A DNA stretch of 52,805 bases from Dehalococcoidales bacterium (GCA_041656115.1 JBBAED010000007.1:1-52805); one strand, 5' to 3'; shown: positions 42,477 through 51,614, counted from the first letter of the stretch. Notes: generated from the sequence alone by a model not told the origin. Made by a program: numbers and translations.

Positions 42477-43172
42477 TTATTTCATTTGCGGCGGGTTTAA
42501 TTTGGATTGATAACGCCTCATTTTCCAATCGTTAAAGGCCCTTAACCCTTCATCGTCGCTAAGCACGTTCCAGTATTTGTAATAATCCGAAACGTAGAAT
42601 TTAGGTGTGTAGGCTGTCTCCACCGTTATAACTTTATCCGCAGTTTTCTCAACGTTTAAGACGGCGGCGGCAGGGGCTGCCGGTACGGCGACAATAATCT
42701 GCTTGGGGCGGCGGCGTCTGAGCGATTCAACCGCTGCCAGCATGGTATAGCCCGAAGCCAGCCCGTCATCAACTACGATAATTGTTTTATCGGTTACGAG
42801 TGCCAGCGGCTTGTTTCCGCGATAGAAAATACTGCGCTGTTTGATATTACTTCTAACCAGATTGACCTGATAATTAATCTGCTGCTCGTTTAAATTGATA
42901 TGTCTTAAAACGGGCTCGTTGTAAATAGTTGTCCCGTCATCGGCTACGGCGCCGAAACCGCCTTCAGGTCTTAAAGGAATCGGGATTTTACGAGAAATCA
43001 CTAAGTCCAGCTCGGCATTAAGAGATAAAGCAACTTGGACGCCGACCGGAATACCTCCGTTGGGAATGGCAAAAACAATTGCCGATTGGTCCTTATAAGC
43101 TTGTAGTTTTTCTGCCAACTTACTGCCGGCATCGTATCTGTTTTCAAAGAGAGCTTGCCTGGAAATATGCAA
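42477..43172 (-). CDS. Phosphoribosyltransferase-like protein
   Basis: A 231-residue protein of the type I phosphoribosyltransferase fold. TTG 43172 is the start (AAGGAG 6 bases before); the longer open frame to 43265 would overlap sbcD by 83 bases. The PRPP-binding motif is IIVVDDGLASGYTMLAAVESL in parts (two acidic residues, then G-x-A-S-G-x-T), with NGGIPVGVQVALSLN and VISRKIPIPLRPEGGFGAV before it. The group is often found as stress-linked, possibly nucleic-acid-related PRTases. It begins 10 bases after the sbcD stop, so the two are co-transcribed. The base substrate is unknown. Confidence 0.85.
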   Translation of the reverse strand: MHISRQALFENRYDAGSKLAEKLQAYKDQSAIVFAIPNGGIPVGVQVALSLNAELDLVISRKIPIPLRPEGGFGAVADDGTTIYNEPVLRHINLNEQQINYQVNLVRSNIKQRSIFYRGNKPLALVTDKTIIVVDDGLASGYTMLAAVESLRRRRPKQIIVAVPAAPAAAVLNVEKTADKVITVETAYTPKFYVSDYYKYWNVLSDDEGLRAFNDWKMRRYQSKLNPPQMK

Positions 43173-43182
43173 TTTTTTCTCC

Positions 43183-44418
43183 TTACGATTGAATCTCGTT
43201 AATAAGTTCTTTCCCGTACCGCATAAGTATTTTAGCACGTTCTTCGGTGACATTAGTAGCACCAAGCCATGATTGCAGTGTATCGGCCACAGAAAGCCCT
43301 TCTATGGCCTGAGAGACGGCCCTTGTGCGGGGGTTGCGCTTTACTTCTTTGGCGATTGTAAAATAATCAGCTTCTTTAAGGGCTTCTTTTATTGCTCCGT
43401 CCAGAATCATTTTTTCCGACTCTTGAGTGAGTTTTATTTGTAATTTTACAATTGCATTGTCAATTCTATGTGCGCTGATTGCATTTAAGACGGTTTGTGT
43501 GGGGTTAATATCCCCCGGTTCTATTTCGGCCTTGATAGTTATAAAGCGCCTGCCTTCAAGAATGTAGAATTCGTATGAAACCTTCCTTTTATCGGATTTT
43601 GGGTTGTCTTCTATCTCCACCAAATAAAAACCCTTTTCATCATCCTCGTCTCCAAAATCCAATTTATCGAGGCTTCCGGAATAGGTCATCGGCGGGTTTT
43701 CGTTCATAACTTGATGGCGGTGGATATGCCCCAGGGCAATATAATCAAACGCCGGGTTGGCAATGGTCCCCGGGGGTAGAGCATGTTCTTGTCCGATGGT
43801 CATCGAATCTTCCGAACCGGTTTTAACCCCGGTTATCCAGATGTGTGAGGCAAGGATTGCAGGTAAGTTAGGATCAATTTGTTTGGCTTGCATATTAATA
43901 ATGTTTGCCAGTTTTTCTTGCATCTCGTCGTTGATTTCACTAAATGTCAGATCTGATGCTTTTCCTTTACTCATTAGGGGGCTGCGCCTCATCCACGGCA
44001 GTGCCGCGATTTGGATATCCCCTTTAGCGGTGTTGATTTTAAAGACTTCGGGGCGATTGGCAACGTAGATATTTTTTATGGCAAGCGTATCAAATATTTC
44101 GGTAGAGGTTGCTCTTTTGGTATCGTTGGGCATATCGTGATTGCCGGCAAGGAGGAAAACGGGGATTCCGGCTTCGGAAAGCCTGCGGATGCGTTTTGCA
44201 AATTCCCTCTGTTGTGTTTGGCTGGGGTTGCGGTTTTTGTAGGTGTCTCCGCAAAAGAGTATCAAATCAACCTTATTATCAACCGCATAGTCAACCAGCT
44301 TGTCAAAAGTGGCTAAAAAATCCAGCAGCCGTGACGACATTCCCGTTTCAGGGTCTGTGCGCCCATAACTTTCAACCCCCAAATGGAGATCGGCAAAATG
44401 AATTATTTTCAACGGCAT
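43183..44418 (-). CDS. sbcD: Exonuclease SbcD-type metallophosphoesterase
   Basis: A 411-residue Mre11/SbcD family nuclease that processes DNA double-strand breaks and hairpins. Phosphoesterase motifs in order: HFADLHLGVE, LILFCGDTYKNRNP, LLAGNHDMPND, LASHIWITG, IALGHIHRHQ. A capping domain follows (about 275-380). Its usual ATPase partner SbcC is not seen on either side in this window; it must be elsewhere or absent. The next gene downstream is the phosphoribosyltransferase. The call is secure as to family. Confidence 0.9.
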   Translation of the reverse strand: MPLKIIHFADLHLGVESYGRTDPETGMSSRLLDFLATFDKLVDYAVDNKVDLILFCGDTYKNRNPSQTQQREFAKRIRRLSEAGIPVFLLAGNHDMPNDTKRATSTEIFDTLAIKNIYVANRPEVFKINTAKGDIQIAALPWMRRSPLMSKGKASDLTFSEINDEMQEKLANIINMQAKQIDPNLPAILASHIWITGVKTGSEDSMTIGQEHALPPGTIANPAFDYIALGHIHRHQVMNENPPMTYSGSLDKLDFGDEDDEKGFYLVEIEDNPKSDKRKVSYEFYILEGRRFITIKAEIEPGDINPTQTVLNAISAHRIDNAIVKLQIKLTQESEKMILDGAIKEALKEADYFTIAKEVKRNPRTRAVSQAIEGLSVADTLQSWLGATNVTEERAKILMRYGKELINEIQS

Positions 44419-44493
44419 TCTCCGGTTTTTTCAATATGCCCGCACCAAATTGGCAGATAGTCTGATTATTTCAAAACTTTATCTTTACAAAGT

Positions 44494-45843
44494 TTATAAG
44501 AGACGTCCGCCGGGTGGTAATACATCAAACGGTTCGCCGGCCATTTTTGCGGAGATAGTCTTAGTTAGTTCGCTTATGGGGATACGAATCTGCATCATGC
44601 TGTCCCGTTCACGTACAGTAACTTGTTTATCTTCCAGCGAATCAAAATCAACGGTTACACAATACGGGGTACCGATTTCATCTTGCCTGCGATATCTTCT
44701 GCCGATACTTTGCGAATCATCATAACTTGTCATCCATTGTTTTCTGACATCGTTATGAATTTCTTTTGCCAAATTAACCAGGTTTTCTTTACGGCTAAGC
44801 GGCAGAATGGCTACTTTAAAGGGTGCCAGGGCAGGGTGCAATTTCAATACGGTGCGGATTTCATCCTTATCGGGTTCTTCACAGTAGGCGTTGCAAAGGA
44901 AAGCCAAAACCGAGCGGTCCACACCCGCGGACGGCTCAATAACGTAAGGAACGATATGTTCACCCGTTTCATTGTTGACATATTCCAATTTTTTGCCGCT
45001 GAATTTGGCATGTTGGGTTAGATCAAAATCACAACGATTGGCGATGCCTTCTAATTCTGACCATCCCATTGGGAACAGAAATTCAATGTCGTAACAACCC
45101 TTGGCATAGTGCGCCAACTCATCTTTACTGTGTTCGCGGAAATGCAGTTTTTCAGGATCAATTCCGAGGCCGATGTACCAATTCATGCGTTCGTTCCGCC
45201 AATATTCCAACCATTCATCGTCTGTTCCCGGCACGCAAAAGAATTCCATTTCCATTTGTTCAAACTCTCGGCTGCGGAATATAAAATTCCCGGTGGTAAT
45301 TTCATTGCGGAAGGATTTACCGGCCTGTGCGATGCCAAAAGGCAGTTTTTTGCGTGTGGTGTTAACCACATTTTCAAAATTAACAAAGATTCCTTGTGCG
45401 GTTTCGGGGCGCAGGTAAACAATGCTGGCTGCATCTTCAATCGGTCCCATAAAGGTTTTAAACATCAAGTTGAACTGGCGTGGCTCGGTCAGTTCTCCGC
45501 CGCATGACGGACAAACTGTGGTTTCCAACGTATCCGAGCGCCAGCGCATCTTACAGCCTTTGCAATCGACCATGGGATCGGAGAAGCCGTCAACATGTCC
45601 GCTGGCTTTCCAAACATCCGGATGCATCAGGATACTGCAATCCAAACCGACAATGTCATCGCGATTGTGGACCATTGCTCTCCACCAGGCGTCCTTGATA
45701 TTACGTTTTAATTCTACACCGAGAGGACCGTAGTCCCAACAACTCGAAAGCCCGCCATAGATTTCACTTGACGGAAAAATGAAGCCGCGTCGGCGGCACA
45801 ATGAAACTATTTTTTCCATGCTAACCTGATTATTTTCAGACAA
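44494..45843 (-). CDS. glyS: Glycyl-tRNA synthetase (alpha2 type)
   Basis: A 449-residue class II synthetase that charges tRNA-Gly. This is the single-chain homodimeric type, not the alpha2beta2 type. Class II motifs are seen (motif 1 around GLSSCWDYGPLGVELKRN, motif 2 FRNEITTGNFIFRSREFEQME in parts, motif 3 PSAGVDRSVLAFL). A zinc site appears in CKGCKMRWRSD and CPSCGGELT. The start is TTG 45843, with CAAGGAG 8 bases before. It follows the DUF1648 gene by 32 bases. No T-box leader is seen. Confidence 0.96.
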   Translation of the reverse strand: MSENNQVSMEKIVSLCRRRGFIFPSSEIYGGLSSCWDYGPLGVELKRNIKDAWWRAMVHNRDDIVGLDCSILMHPDVWKASGHVDGFSDPMVDCKGCKMRWRSDTLETTVCPSCGGELTEPRQFNLMFKTFMGPIEDAASIVYLRPETAQGIFVNFENVVNTTRKKLPFGIAQAGKSFRNEITTGNFIFRSREFEQMEMEFFCVPGTDDEWLEYWRNERMNWYIGLGIDPEKLHFREHSKDELAHYAKGCYDIEFLFPMGWSELEGIANRCDFDLTQHAKFSGKKLEYVNNETGEHIVPYVIEPSAGVDRSVLAFLCNAYCEEPDKDEIRTVLKLHPALAPFKVAILPLSRKENLVNLAKEIHNDVRKQWMTSYDDSQSIGRRYRRQDEIGTPYCVTVDFDSLEDKQVTVRERDSMMQIRIPISELTKTISAKMAGEPFDVLPPGGRLL

Positions 45844-45875
45844 ACCGATACTCCTTGCTTATTGTATAAAGGGAT

Positions 45876-46487
45876 TTATTTATTTTTTATGGTTGTATGC
45901 ATAAAAGCTTTAATAAAAAAGACAGCTAAAATAACAACCCCGACTATTGCCATTGTAAGAATTATAAACCAAATGGACAAAACATGTTCGCCCACTAAGT
46001 TGAAGCTAAAGATATCAAACATCACAACCGCCAGCACGAGTTGCGGCAGGGCGGCAATATTGCCGATAAGGAGCATAAAACGGTCGAGATTTAAGCCGGT
46101 ATCGGCTTTTGTAATAGTTTTACCAAAGTTTACCACCGACCTGACAACCAAAATTATCGCGACGGCAATTAATGCTTGTACCCCCAGCATAACAGCAGAA
46201 ATATTTAAACGCCCAATCCAGTTTTCGGGGCTTCCATCCGAATTAAATCGATATGCGACTTGATCCGGGAGTTGGAAGAAAAAGATAGCGATTACCACAA
46301 ATGACATAAAAAGGATTGTTAACGGTAGGGAAACATACTTCCATTCAAACGTCAGCCCCGCGGTGTCTGCTTGGCAAGTGCTAGCTTTGTTATTCCTTTG
46401 TTTAGAGTAGCCAAGATATAAAAAAATAACAATACCGATGCAGAGCCCAGTAATAAAAATAACCCCGGCAATAATTGTTGTTGTCAT
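45876..46487 (-). CDS. DUF1648-domain membrane protein
   Basis: A 203-residue protein with about five membrane helices. The segment LPDQVAYRFNSDGSPENWIG matches the DUF1648 motif (P-x-x-x-x-x-H/R-F/W-x-x-x-G-x-x-x-x-W), seen in SdpI-like immunity proteins and related membrane proteins. A charged loop separates helices 3 and 4. It is upstream of, and co-directional with, glyS with a 32-base gap. The role here is unknown; immunity to a membrane-active toxin is known only for SdpI itself. Confidence 0.8.
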   Translation of the reverse strand: MTTTIIAGVIFITGLCIGIVIFLYLGYSKQRNNKASTCQADTAGLTFEWKYVSLPLTILFMSFVVIAIFFFQLPDQVAYRFNSDGSPENWIGRLNISAVMLGVQALIAVAIILVVRSVVNFGKTITKADTGLNLDRFMLLIGNIAALPQLVLAVVMFDIFSFNLVGEHVLSIWFIILTMAIVGVVILAVFFIKAFMHTTIKNK

Positions 46488-46576
46488 AGATATAAAAGTT
46501 ATCAGCTTTAAGAGAATATGTCAAAAAATAACAAGGTCGGTGTTAAAAATCAGATTTCATAGTCTCTACGGCAGCG

Positions 46577-46614
46577 TTAAAAAAGGAGCCGGTCTTATCG
46601 ATAAGACCGGCTCC
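46577..46614 (-). terminator. Terminator of the multihaem cytochrome gene
   Basis: A perfect 30-bp palindrome (46585-46614, arm GGAGCCGGTCTTAT) forms a strong hairpin; on the minus strand it is followed by six T residues. It lies 27 bases after the cytochrome stop codon. Confidence 0.9.
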
Positions 46615-46640
46615 AGCTATTTACTTTATAAACAAATTAA

Positions 46641-48350
46641 TTATTTGGTAAGTACAATATCAGATAATGTATCTAAATCAAAGATGGTATCGGCGGAAAC
46701 CCAACCGTATTCCACTAAGAAAAAGCTTAAAACATCGTCGTTACCGCCGGGCATGGTGTAAATCTTATCAAGTAAATTTTGCGCATTCCCATACCAAGCT
46801 AATGTGTTTTTCTCAAGTAAGTGACATCGTGCACAATCCGAAACAAAAATGATATAACCCGTCATTTCTTTATCCCCGTACGTCTTAACCACTGTCGGCG
46901 GCGGGGTTTTAGGTTCATCGTTTATAATTATGGAACTACTGCCGGTTAGGTAGGCGGCATGGAATTCTTCTTCAAGTTTTAAAAAGTCCGCTATTGATGA
47001 CGGAACGAGGCTGAAATAAATCTTAAAATCAATTGTTATTGGACCGTCGGCAATATCTGCGGGCAGCTTCCAAGTATAAGTTTCGGTTTTTGTTTCACGC
47101 GGGCCGAAACGATAATCAACAAGGGTGTTTTCTGCGGTATACCACTGCATTATAGTCATCTCACCCTCAGGGTTAAAGAATGGGCGGCGGAATATTCGAG
47201 CCCCGTCAGGAACGTCTCCATCGCGAGAAATTCCCTCGAAGTTAGCAATTTCCATAACAGTCGCCATATCGCTGTAAGCGGTGGCTGTCGAGTCAGCTAT
47301 CGTAAATTCTTCCCCTTGGAAACCTTTAGGATCAACCGGGATATGATAACGTTTTCCCGCGCTATCGGTTGCCCATACTTCCATCCATAACATTCTTTCT
47401 TCGGTTGAACCGCTGGGGAAAGAATGCCCCATCATCAAACAGCGTAAGTCAGTGGTGATTTTTAACGTACCACCGGCTGCAACTTGTTCCGAGTCCACTT
47501 TAGGGATTATCTCAATGTTATCTAACATTCTCTCGGGTGAGTGTACAGCAGCAAAGGTATGTACCGCCAAATCATCTCTTTCTTTTCCGTCCAGAGCTGC
47601 TTTACCTTTAGTGGTATCCATATGACATGTAATACAAGTTATGTCCATAGCGGGGAACGGTCCTGCAGCCCATTCGCGATAGGTTTCTTTAACCCACGCA
47701 CCGTAAGGGCTTTGTTCATCATGGCAGAGCCCGCAGTGTTGCGGTGAACCGACAAATGCACTGAATTCACTGTCATGGTAGGTTGTTTCCGAATCGTTTC
47801 TTGGACCGTACTTAGTATTACCAAGGTGCATAATTCCCGAAAAGTTAAATGGGGCTGATTCGGTTGAACCGGTTAGTGAGTGGCAGATTTCACAGCTGAT
47901 ACCCTCGTTGGCTCTCGGGTTTTCGGATGAAGGAGCCGGAGGAATATCACCGGCAAGAAATGCCAGCGGTGCATGACACATTATACATCCGGATGCTACT
48001 CCTGCAACCTCTTCAACTTGTTGAGATTGCGCATACGCCAATTGGAAGTACTCAACTTGTTTCCACGAGTTCGTATAACCCTTTGCCATCTGGTTTTTAG
48101 ACCAAGCTGAGTAGATATCGAAATGGCAGTTGCCGCAGGAAGTCGGGGTTTCAAATTCATCATAGGAATACATACCTTCAAACACCGGTTGGTTTATCGA
48201 TTGTTGTGTGGTAGTTGTAGAGGTTGATGTTGTAGATTCAGTAGTTTTTGTAGTACCGTTGCCGTCTCCGCACCCCAAAAGAGACGAAGCAAACAATGTA
48301 AAAACAAGAATCAATGATAACGCAATCGAGCTGGTTTTGTTTTTTAGCAT
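46641..48350 (-). CDS. Six-haem c-type cytochrome lipoprotein (cytochrome c554-like domain)
   Basis: A 569-residue exported cytochrome. The ATG at 48350 is chosen because AAAGGAG lies before it; the open frame reaches 48410. A lipoprotein signal ends in SSLLGC (Cys27), then a Thr/Ser-rich stalk. Six CxxCH haem motifs occur: CGNCH, CIMCH, CEICH, CGLCH, CITCH and, near the C-terminus, CARCH. The first five form a cytochrome c554/c'-like cluster, then a beta-rich domain with MGHSFPSG. It probably moves electrons at the outer face of the membrane. It has its own promoter and terminator. The haem-attachment genes ccsB and resB are close by. The physiological donor and acceptor are unknown. Confidence 0.9.
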   Translation of the reverse strand: MLKNKTSSIALSLILVFTLFASSLLGCGDGNGTTKTTESTTSTSTTTTQQSINQPVFEGMYSYDEFETPTSCGNCHFDIYSAWSKNQMAKGYTNSWKQVEYFQLAYAQSQQVEEVAGVASGCIMCHAPLAFLAGDIPPAPSSENPRANEGISCEICHSLTGSTESAPFNFSGIMHLGNTKYGPRNDSETTYHDSEFSAFVGSPQHCGLCHDEQSPYGAWVKETYREWAAGPFPAMDITCITCHMDTTKGKAALDGKERDDLAVHTFAAVHSPERMLDNIEIIPKVDSEQVAAGGTLKITTDLRCLMMGHSFPSGSTEERMLWMEVWATDSAGKRYHIPVDPKGFQGEEFTIADSTATAYSDMATVMEIANFEGISRDGDVPDGARIFRRPFFNPEGEMTIMQWYTAENTLVDYRFGPRETKTETYTWKLPADIADGPITIDFKIYFSLVPSSIADFLKLEEEFHAAYLTGSSSIIINDEPKTPPPTVVKTYGDKEMTGYIIFVSDCARCHLLEKNTLAWYGNAQNLLDKIYTMPGGNDDVLSFFLVEYGWVSADTIFDLDTLSDIVLTK

Positions 48351-48381
48351 AGTAACTCCTTTCCTAATTGCTCCTCTTGTC

Positions 48382-48410
48382 ACCATATCATTCAAAAATC
48401 GAAAAGTCAA
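48382..48410 (-). promoter_or_regulatory. Promoter of the multihaem cytochrome gene
   Basis: On the minus strand TTGACT (48410-48405), 17 bases, TATGGT (48387-48382). The start near 48375 would give a 25-base leader with the AAAGGAG ribosome site. Confidence 0.5.
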
Positions 48411-48447
48411 TAGCTTTAATCGTAATTTTTAATGCCTAAAACAGATG

Positions 48448-48480
48448 TTAGTAACTGTGCAGTCCGCTAAATGAATAGAT
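48448..48480 (-). pseudogene. Relic of a ccsB 3' end
   Basis: The minus strand here reads IYSFSGLHSY-stop, matching the last residues of the intact CcsB (YIFSGLHSY-stop at 49357-49328). Over 31 aligned bases including the 3' flank (48441-48471 against 49321-49351) there are five differences, all transitions, and the changes within the aligned final codons are synonymous. The frame is closed a few codons upstream. It is too short to function; it is either the leftover of a second ccsB or one side of a duplication. Confidence 0.55.
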
Positions 48481-48710
48481 GCGGATTTTACTAAATCATC
48501 ACTTTGATTGGTATCTGATTACTATTGGCAAAAGTTATCCATATTTACCGATATGATATCGTTAATAAGAGTTTATGGATATTGCTAATTAAATATTATA
48601 ATCTAAATAAGGCCACAATAATCCCACCTGGGAAAGCAATTAAAAACTGCCAAACACGGGAACGATTTAACGATTTTCTGCATCTATATTATCAGCAGGA
48701 GATTAATAAA

Positions 48711-49088
48711 ATGGGCGAACAGGAATATTCCGAAGAGAAACTGGTAAAGCGCTGTCAAAAGGGTGACGAAGTCGCTTTCCGTATTCTTGTAGAGAAGTAT
48801 AAGAACTTGCTGCTCGGTACTGCCTATCTGATACTTAAAAACAGGCAATCTGCCGAGGAAGTCGTACAGGAAACCGTTCTCAAAATGTGGAAAAAGCTGC
48901 CATCTTTGCGTGACCGTGGCAGTCTGAAACCCTGGCTGATGCGAATCTTGGTAAATGAAGCAAACCGGCAGTTCAGAAAGAAAAGTATCCCACTGAACGC
49001 AGTGAAGGATCTAAGAGGACGGGAAACGAAGGTTATTAGGCATCTTCAGAAACAAAAAAGAGGCATCGCTCTACCGTATAAAGGGTAA
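48711..49088 (+). pseudogene. Truncated ECF sigma factor (region 2 only)
   Basis: The 125-residue frame begins at ATG 48711 after CAGGAGA. It holds a full sigma region 2 (LVKRCQKGDEVAFRILVEKY, SAEEVVQETVLKMWKKLP, LKPWLMRILVNEANRQFRKKS) but ends at RGIALPYKG, just where the region 4 helix-turn-helix should begin. ECF factors are normally about 160-200 residues and need region 4 to bind the -35 element. No region 4 is seen in other frames; dispersed repeats start about 30 bases later. It is most likely a broken gene, though expression of a shortened factor is not excluded. Confidence 0.75.
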
Positions 49089-49114
49089 CTGAACACTACA
49101 CTATCCGCCAACTC

Positions 49115-49293
49115 CTAGATTCTTCGGCAAGCTCAGAATGACAATAGTAGTAGCGTCTTTGCGAGGAGCGAGCCGTCAGGCGAATGACGTGGCAATCTCC
49201 AAGGAATTTAATCTATATGAGATTGCTTCGCTGCGCTCGCAAAGACAAGGGAGAATTGCTCCGCCTTCCCTACGGGAATGGTCTCGCAAAGAC
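49115..49293. repeat. Composite dispersed palindromic repeats
   Basis: Two repeat units follow the broken sigma gene. Unit 1 (49115-49144) has ATTCT...AGAAT arms. Unit 2 (49155-49246) is a nested inverted repeat: GTCTTTGCGAG (49155-49165) pairs with CTCGCAAAGAC (49236-49246), and GCAATCTC (49192-49199) with GAGATTGC (49219-49226). A second copy of the right end lies at 49281-49293. They look like non-coding, multi-copy repeats found scattered in many bacterial genomes; copy number cannot be judged from one window. Confidence 0.7.
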
Positions 49294-49327
49294 AAGAGGG
49301 AATTGCTTCGCTTAGCCAAAACAAATA

Positions 49328-50161
49328 TTAATAGCTGTGCAATCCGCTAAAAATGTAATTACCGAAGAAGGTAAACACGATTGCCACAAATCCGATTATA
49401 AGAAGCACACTGGCACGGACGCCCTTCCAGCCTTTTAATAATCTTGTATGTATGTAAGCCGCATAAATGAGCCAAGTAACCAAACTGGCGGTTTCTTTAG
49501 GATCCCATCCCCAATATCTCCCCCAAGCGATATCAGCCCATAACGCTCCCAGTACAATTACCAACGTTAAAAAGGGGAAGCCGATAATTACGGATTTATA
49601 AGTAATGTTATCCAACACTTCCAAGTCGGGGAGCCACGATACATTGCGTTTATGTTGGATTAGGTGTAATACAGCCGTAACGAATCCGATTGTAAGGGTT
49701 CCGTAAGCAACTACCGCCGATGCAACGTGAATCGATAGTAAAGTACTCTGCTGAAGGGCGGGCATAAGGTTATTGGGCGGAATGTATTGTACTCTGGCAA
49801 AAATAAGTAACAGCAGCGCAATTATTAAACTGATATTTAGAATTGAGCCGGTCTTATATTTTAAATGAAAAATGAATCCGGCGAGGATTATGCCCCAGGA
49901 AAAGGCCAATGCAAATTCGTACATATTGGAGAACGGGCCGTGTCCGGTTTCGATAGCCCTGCCAACAATAGCGACTGTAATTAATAAAATTGTTGTAATT
50001 ACAGTTATGTTTCCCGCCAAATCGAACGGGGAGCGGGTAAAAAAGGAGCTCTTATATTCCGCGCCTTTACGTCCTTTGGTAAAAGCAATAATGTAAAAAA
50101 CAATCGACAACAGTACGCCTGCTATAGCTAATGCCAATGCAATCGTTTCAATACTATCCAT
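49328..50161 (-). CDS. ccsB: Cytochrome c biogenesis protein CcsB (ResC/CcsA family)
   Basis: A 277-residue membrane protein of System II cytochrome c maturation, which carries haem across the membrane and, with ResB, attaches it to CxxCH motifs. About eight helices are visible, with the haem-binding WWD segment WADIAWGRYWGWDPKETASL, and conserved histidines before and after it (IHVASAVVAYG, AAYIHTRLLKG). It follows resB by 26 bases with an AGGAAGAGG ribosome site. Its C-terminus (GLHSY) is the one echoed by the relic at 48448-48480. It presumably matures the multihaem lipoprotein next to it. Confidence 0.94.
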   Translation of the reverse strand: MDSIETIALALAIAGVLLSIVFYIIAFTKGRKGAEYKSSFFTRSPFDLAGNITVITTILLITVAIVGRAIETGHGPFSNMYEFALAFSWGIILAGFIFHLKYKTGSILNISLIIALLLLIFARVQYIPPNNLMPALQQSTLLSIHVASAVVAYGTLTIGFVTAVLHLIQHKRNVSWLPDLEVLDNITYKSVIIGFPFLTLVIVLGALWADIAWGRYWGWDPKETASLVTWLIYAAYIHTRLLKGWKGVRASVLLIIGFVAIVFTFFGNYIFSGLHSY

Positions 50162-50187
50162 AATTCACCTCTTCCTGTTTGGATTGT

Positions 50188-51498
50188 CTAGTTTAACTTA
50201 TTTTTAATTCCGGTAACATATTCATTTAATGCCGAAGTGCTGTCAAAGGCTCTTGAAGCCATAATTTTAACAAATAACTTACAATGCCCGTTCGGTAACT
50301 CTTTAATTAAAATCCATGCTTGGCTATGAGGGAAGTAAAATACCATTGCTAAGCCGATAATAAAAAGCGAGAATGCTATCCATACCAGAATATTTCCCGG
50401 GTCACTTTTAACTTGAAACCCCGAGTATTTGGAATCGGCAATAAAAGTAAGCGAAACCTTGTCAACTTCCACGGGGGTGTCCTTTTCAAGCAAATGGACT
50501 CCCAATTCTTGGCCGTCTTTGTATGCTAAAACCCCTAAGTGTCCTTGGGGTATCATTGGATCCGGTGCATTATATGAAGGGGTAAAAATCGCCAAAGACA
50601 ACTTAAACTCATCTATATCAATAAATCCGATGTTTCGATAATAACCGTAACTTTCAAAACTGCTGTATAATGCGATATTGCCGGAATAGATTGTCTGCTC
50701 GTTTGCTTTAATTTCTACTGTTACCGCCGGTCCGAAAAAAGATTGAAAGAAACGTACTCCTTCATAACTTAAAGGATAGTTAACCCGTACCGAGGTTCGG
50801 GTTACTTCAACGCCGTCCTTGTACAAAATCACTTCACTTTTGTAATCCGAAGGCATTCCGTCATCGTAATACGAGTCGGTAAAGGATATTAACCCCAGCG
50901 ATAATCCGGTGTCATGACCGACTTCCTGAGTATTCCCTTCGGCAACTATAAAGGCCGGTTCGTGGAAACCGAAAGCCCCGCCGATTATGGCCGCCAGTAC
51001 CAAAAGAATAATACTTAAATGGCTCAGGTAAGTTCCAAGCAGAAAGAACCTGTTTTTATCCGCTGCAATATGAATTTCATTCTCGTTTTTTTCAATGCGC
51101 AATCGATAGCGCTTTTTTTGAAACACAGACGTCACCGCTTTGTATACGGATTCGGAATCGTACGAAAGATTTGCGATAGCTGTCGCTTTTCCGTCTTCGT
51201 TAAAAAAGTTCTCCGATTGTTTTATGCATCCGCCGCTTAAATTCTTTTTAATGCTTTTCCAGCGATTGATATTACAGCATAGGATATTTAGCATTAACAG
51301 GGCGGCGATAGCGATAAAATACCATGAAGAGAAAATTTTGACGGACGAAAAGATGCCGACCAGGCTTAATGCGGCGATTATCAGGATAAGGGCAAACGCC
51401 AGCTTTGCCGAGCTCAAAGCCTTCCAAATTCGTTTTAATCTTGCATCGAATGAACTTGAAGTTTGAGTTACTTCTTGTTGCTTGTCGTTTTTAGTCAT
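50188..51498 (-). CDS. resB: Cytochrome c biogenesis protein ResB
   Basis: A 436-residue partner of CcsB. Three N-terminal helices (with LSSAKLAFALILIIAALSLV as the first), a large outside domain (about 170-370) and a last helix near residue 380 (ILVWIAFSLFIIGLAMVFYF) match ResB/Ccs1. The SSAKLA motif is a ResB hallmark. The predicted promoter at 51505-51533 would start transcription at or just before the ATG, so the leader is very short. It leads the two-gene resB-ccsB unit. Confidence 0.92.
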   Translation of the reverse strand: MTKNDKQQEVTQTSSSFDARLKRIWKALSSAKLAFALILIIAALSLVGIFSSVKIFSSWYFIAIAALLMLNILCCNINRWKSIKKNLSGGCIKQSENFFNEDGKATAIANLSYDSESVYKAVTSVFQKKRYRLRIEKNENEIHIAADKNRFFLLGTYLSHLSIILLVLAAIIGGAFGFHEPAFIVAEGNTQEVGHDTGLSLGLISFTDSYYDDGMPSDYKSEVILYKDGVEVTRTSVRVNYPLSYEGVRFFQSFFGPAVTVEIKANEQTIYSGNIALYSSFESYGYYRNIGFIDIDEFKLSLAIFTPSYNAPDPMIPQGHLGVLAYKDGQELGVHLLEKDTPVEVDKVSLTFIADSKYSGFQVKSDPGNILVWIAFSLFIIGLAMVFYFPHSQAWILIKELPNGHCKLFVKIMASRAFDSTSALNEYVTGIKNKLN

Positions 51499-51504
51499 TT
51501 TCTA

Positions 51505-51533
51505 CTTATACCATTAAAATATTCTAATTGCAA
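51505..51533 (-). promoter_or_regulatory. Promoter of resB-ccsB
   Basis: On the minus strand TTGCAA (51533-51528), 17 bases, TATAAG (51510-51505). The start would fall about at the ATG, suggesting a leaderless or nearly leaderless message. Confidence 0.45.
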
Positions 51534-51614
51534 GGCGATATTGCACTAATTTAACATTTACATAACCCGATGCTAAAATGGAGCAATAACGCTTGATAAT
51601 CAGGAGAAATTGAC

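Noticed and set aside
49138..49350. A 70-codon open frame on the plus strand
   Set aside because: It is a read-through of the dispersed palindromic repeat into the end of ccsB on the other strand; it has no ribosome site and no protein-like conservation.
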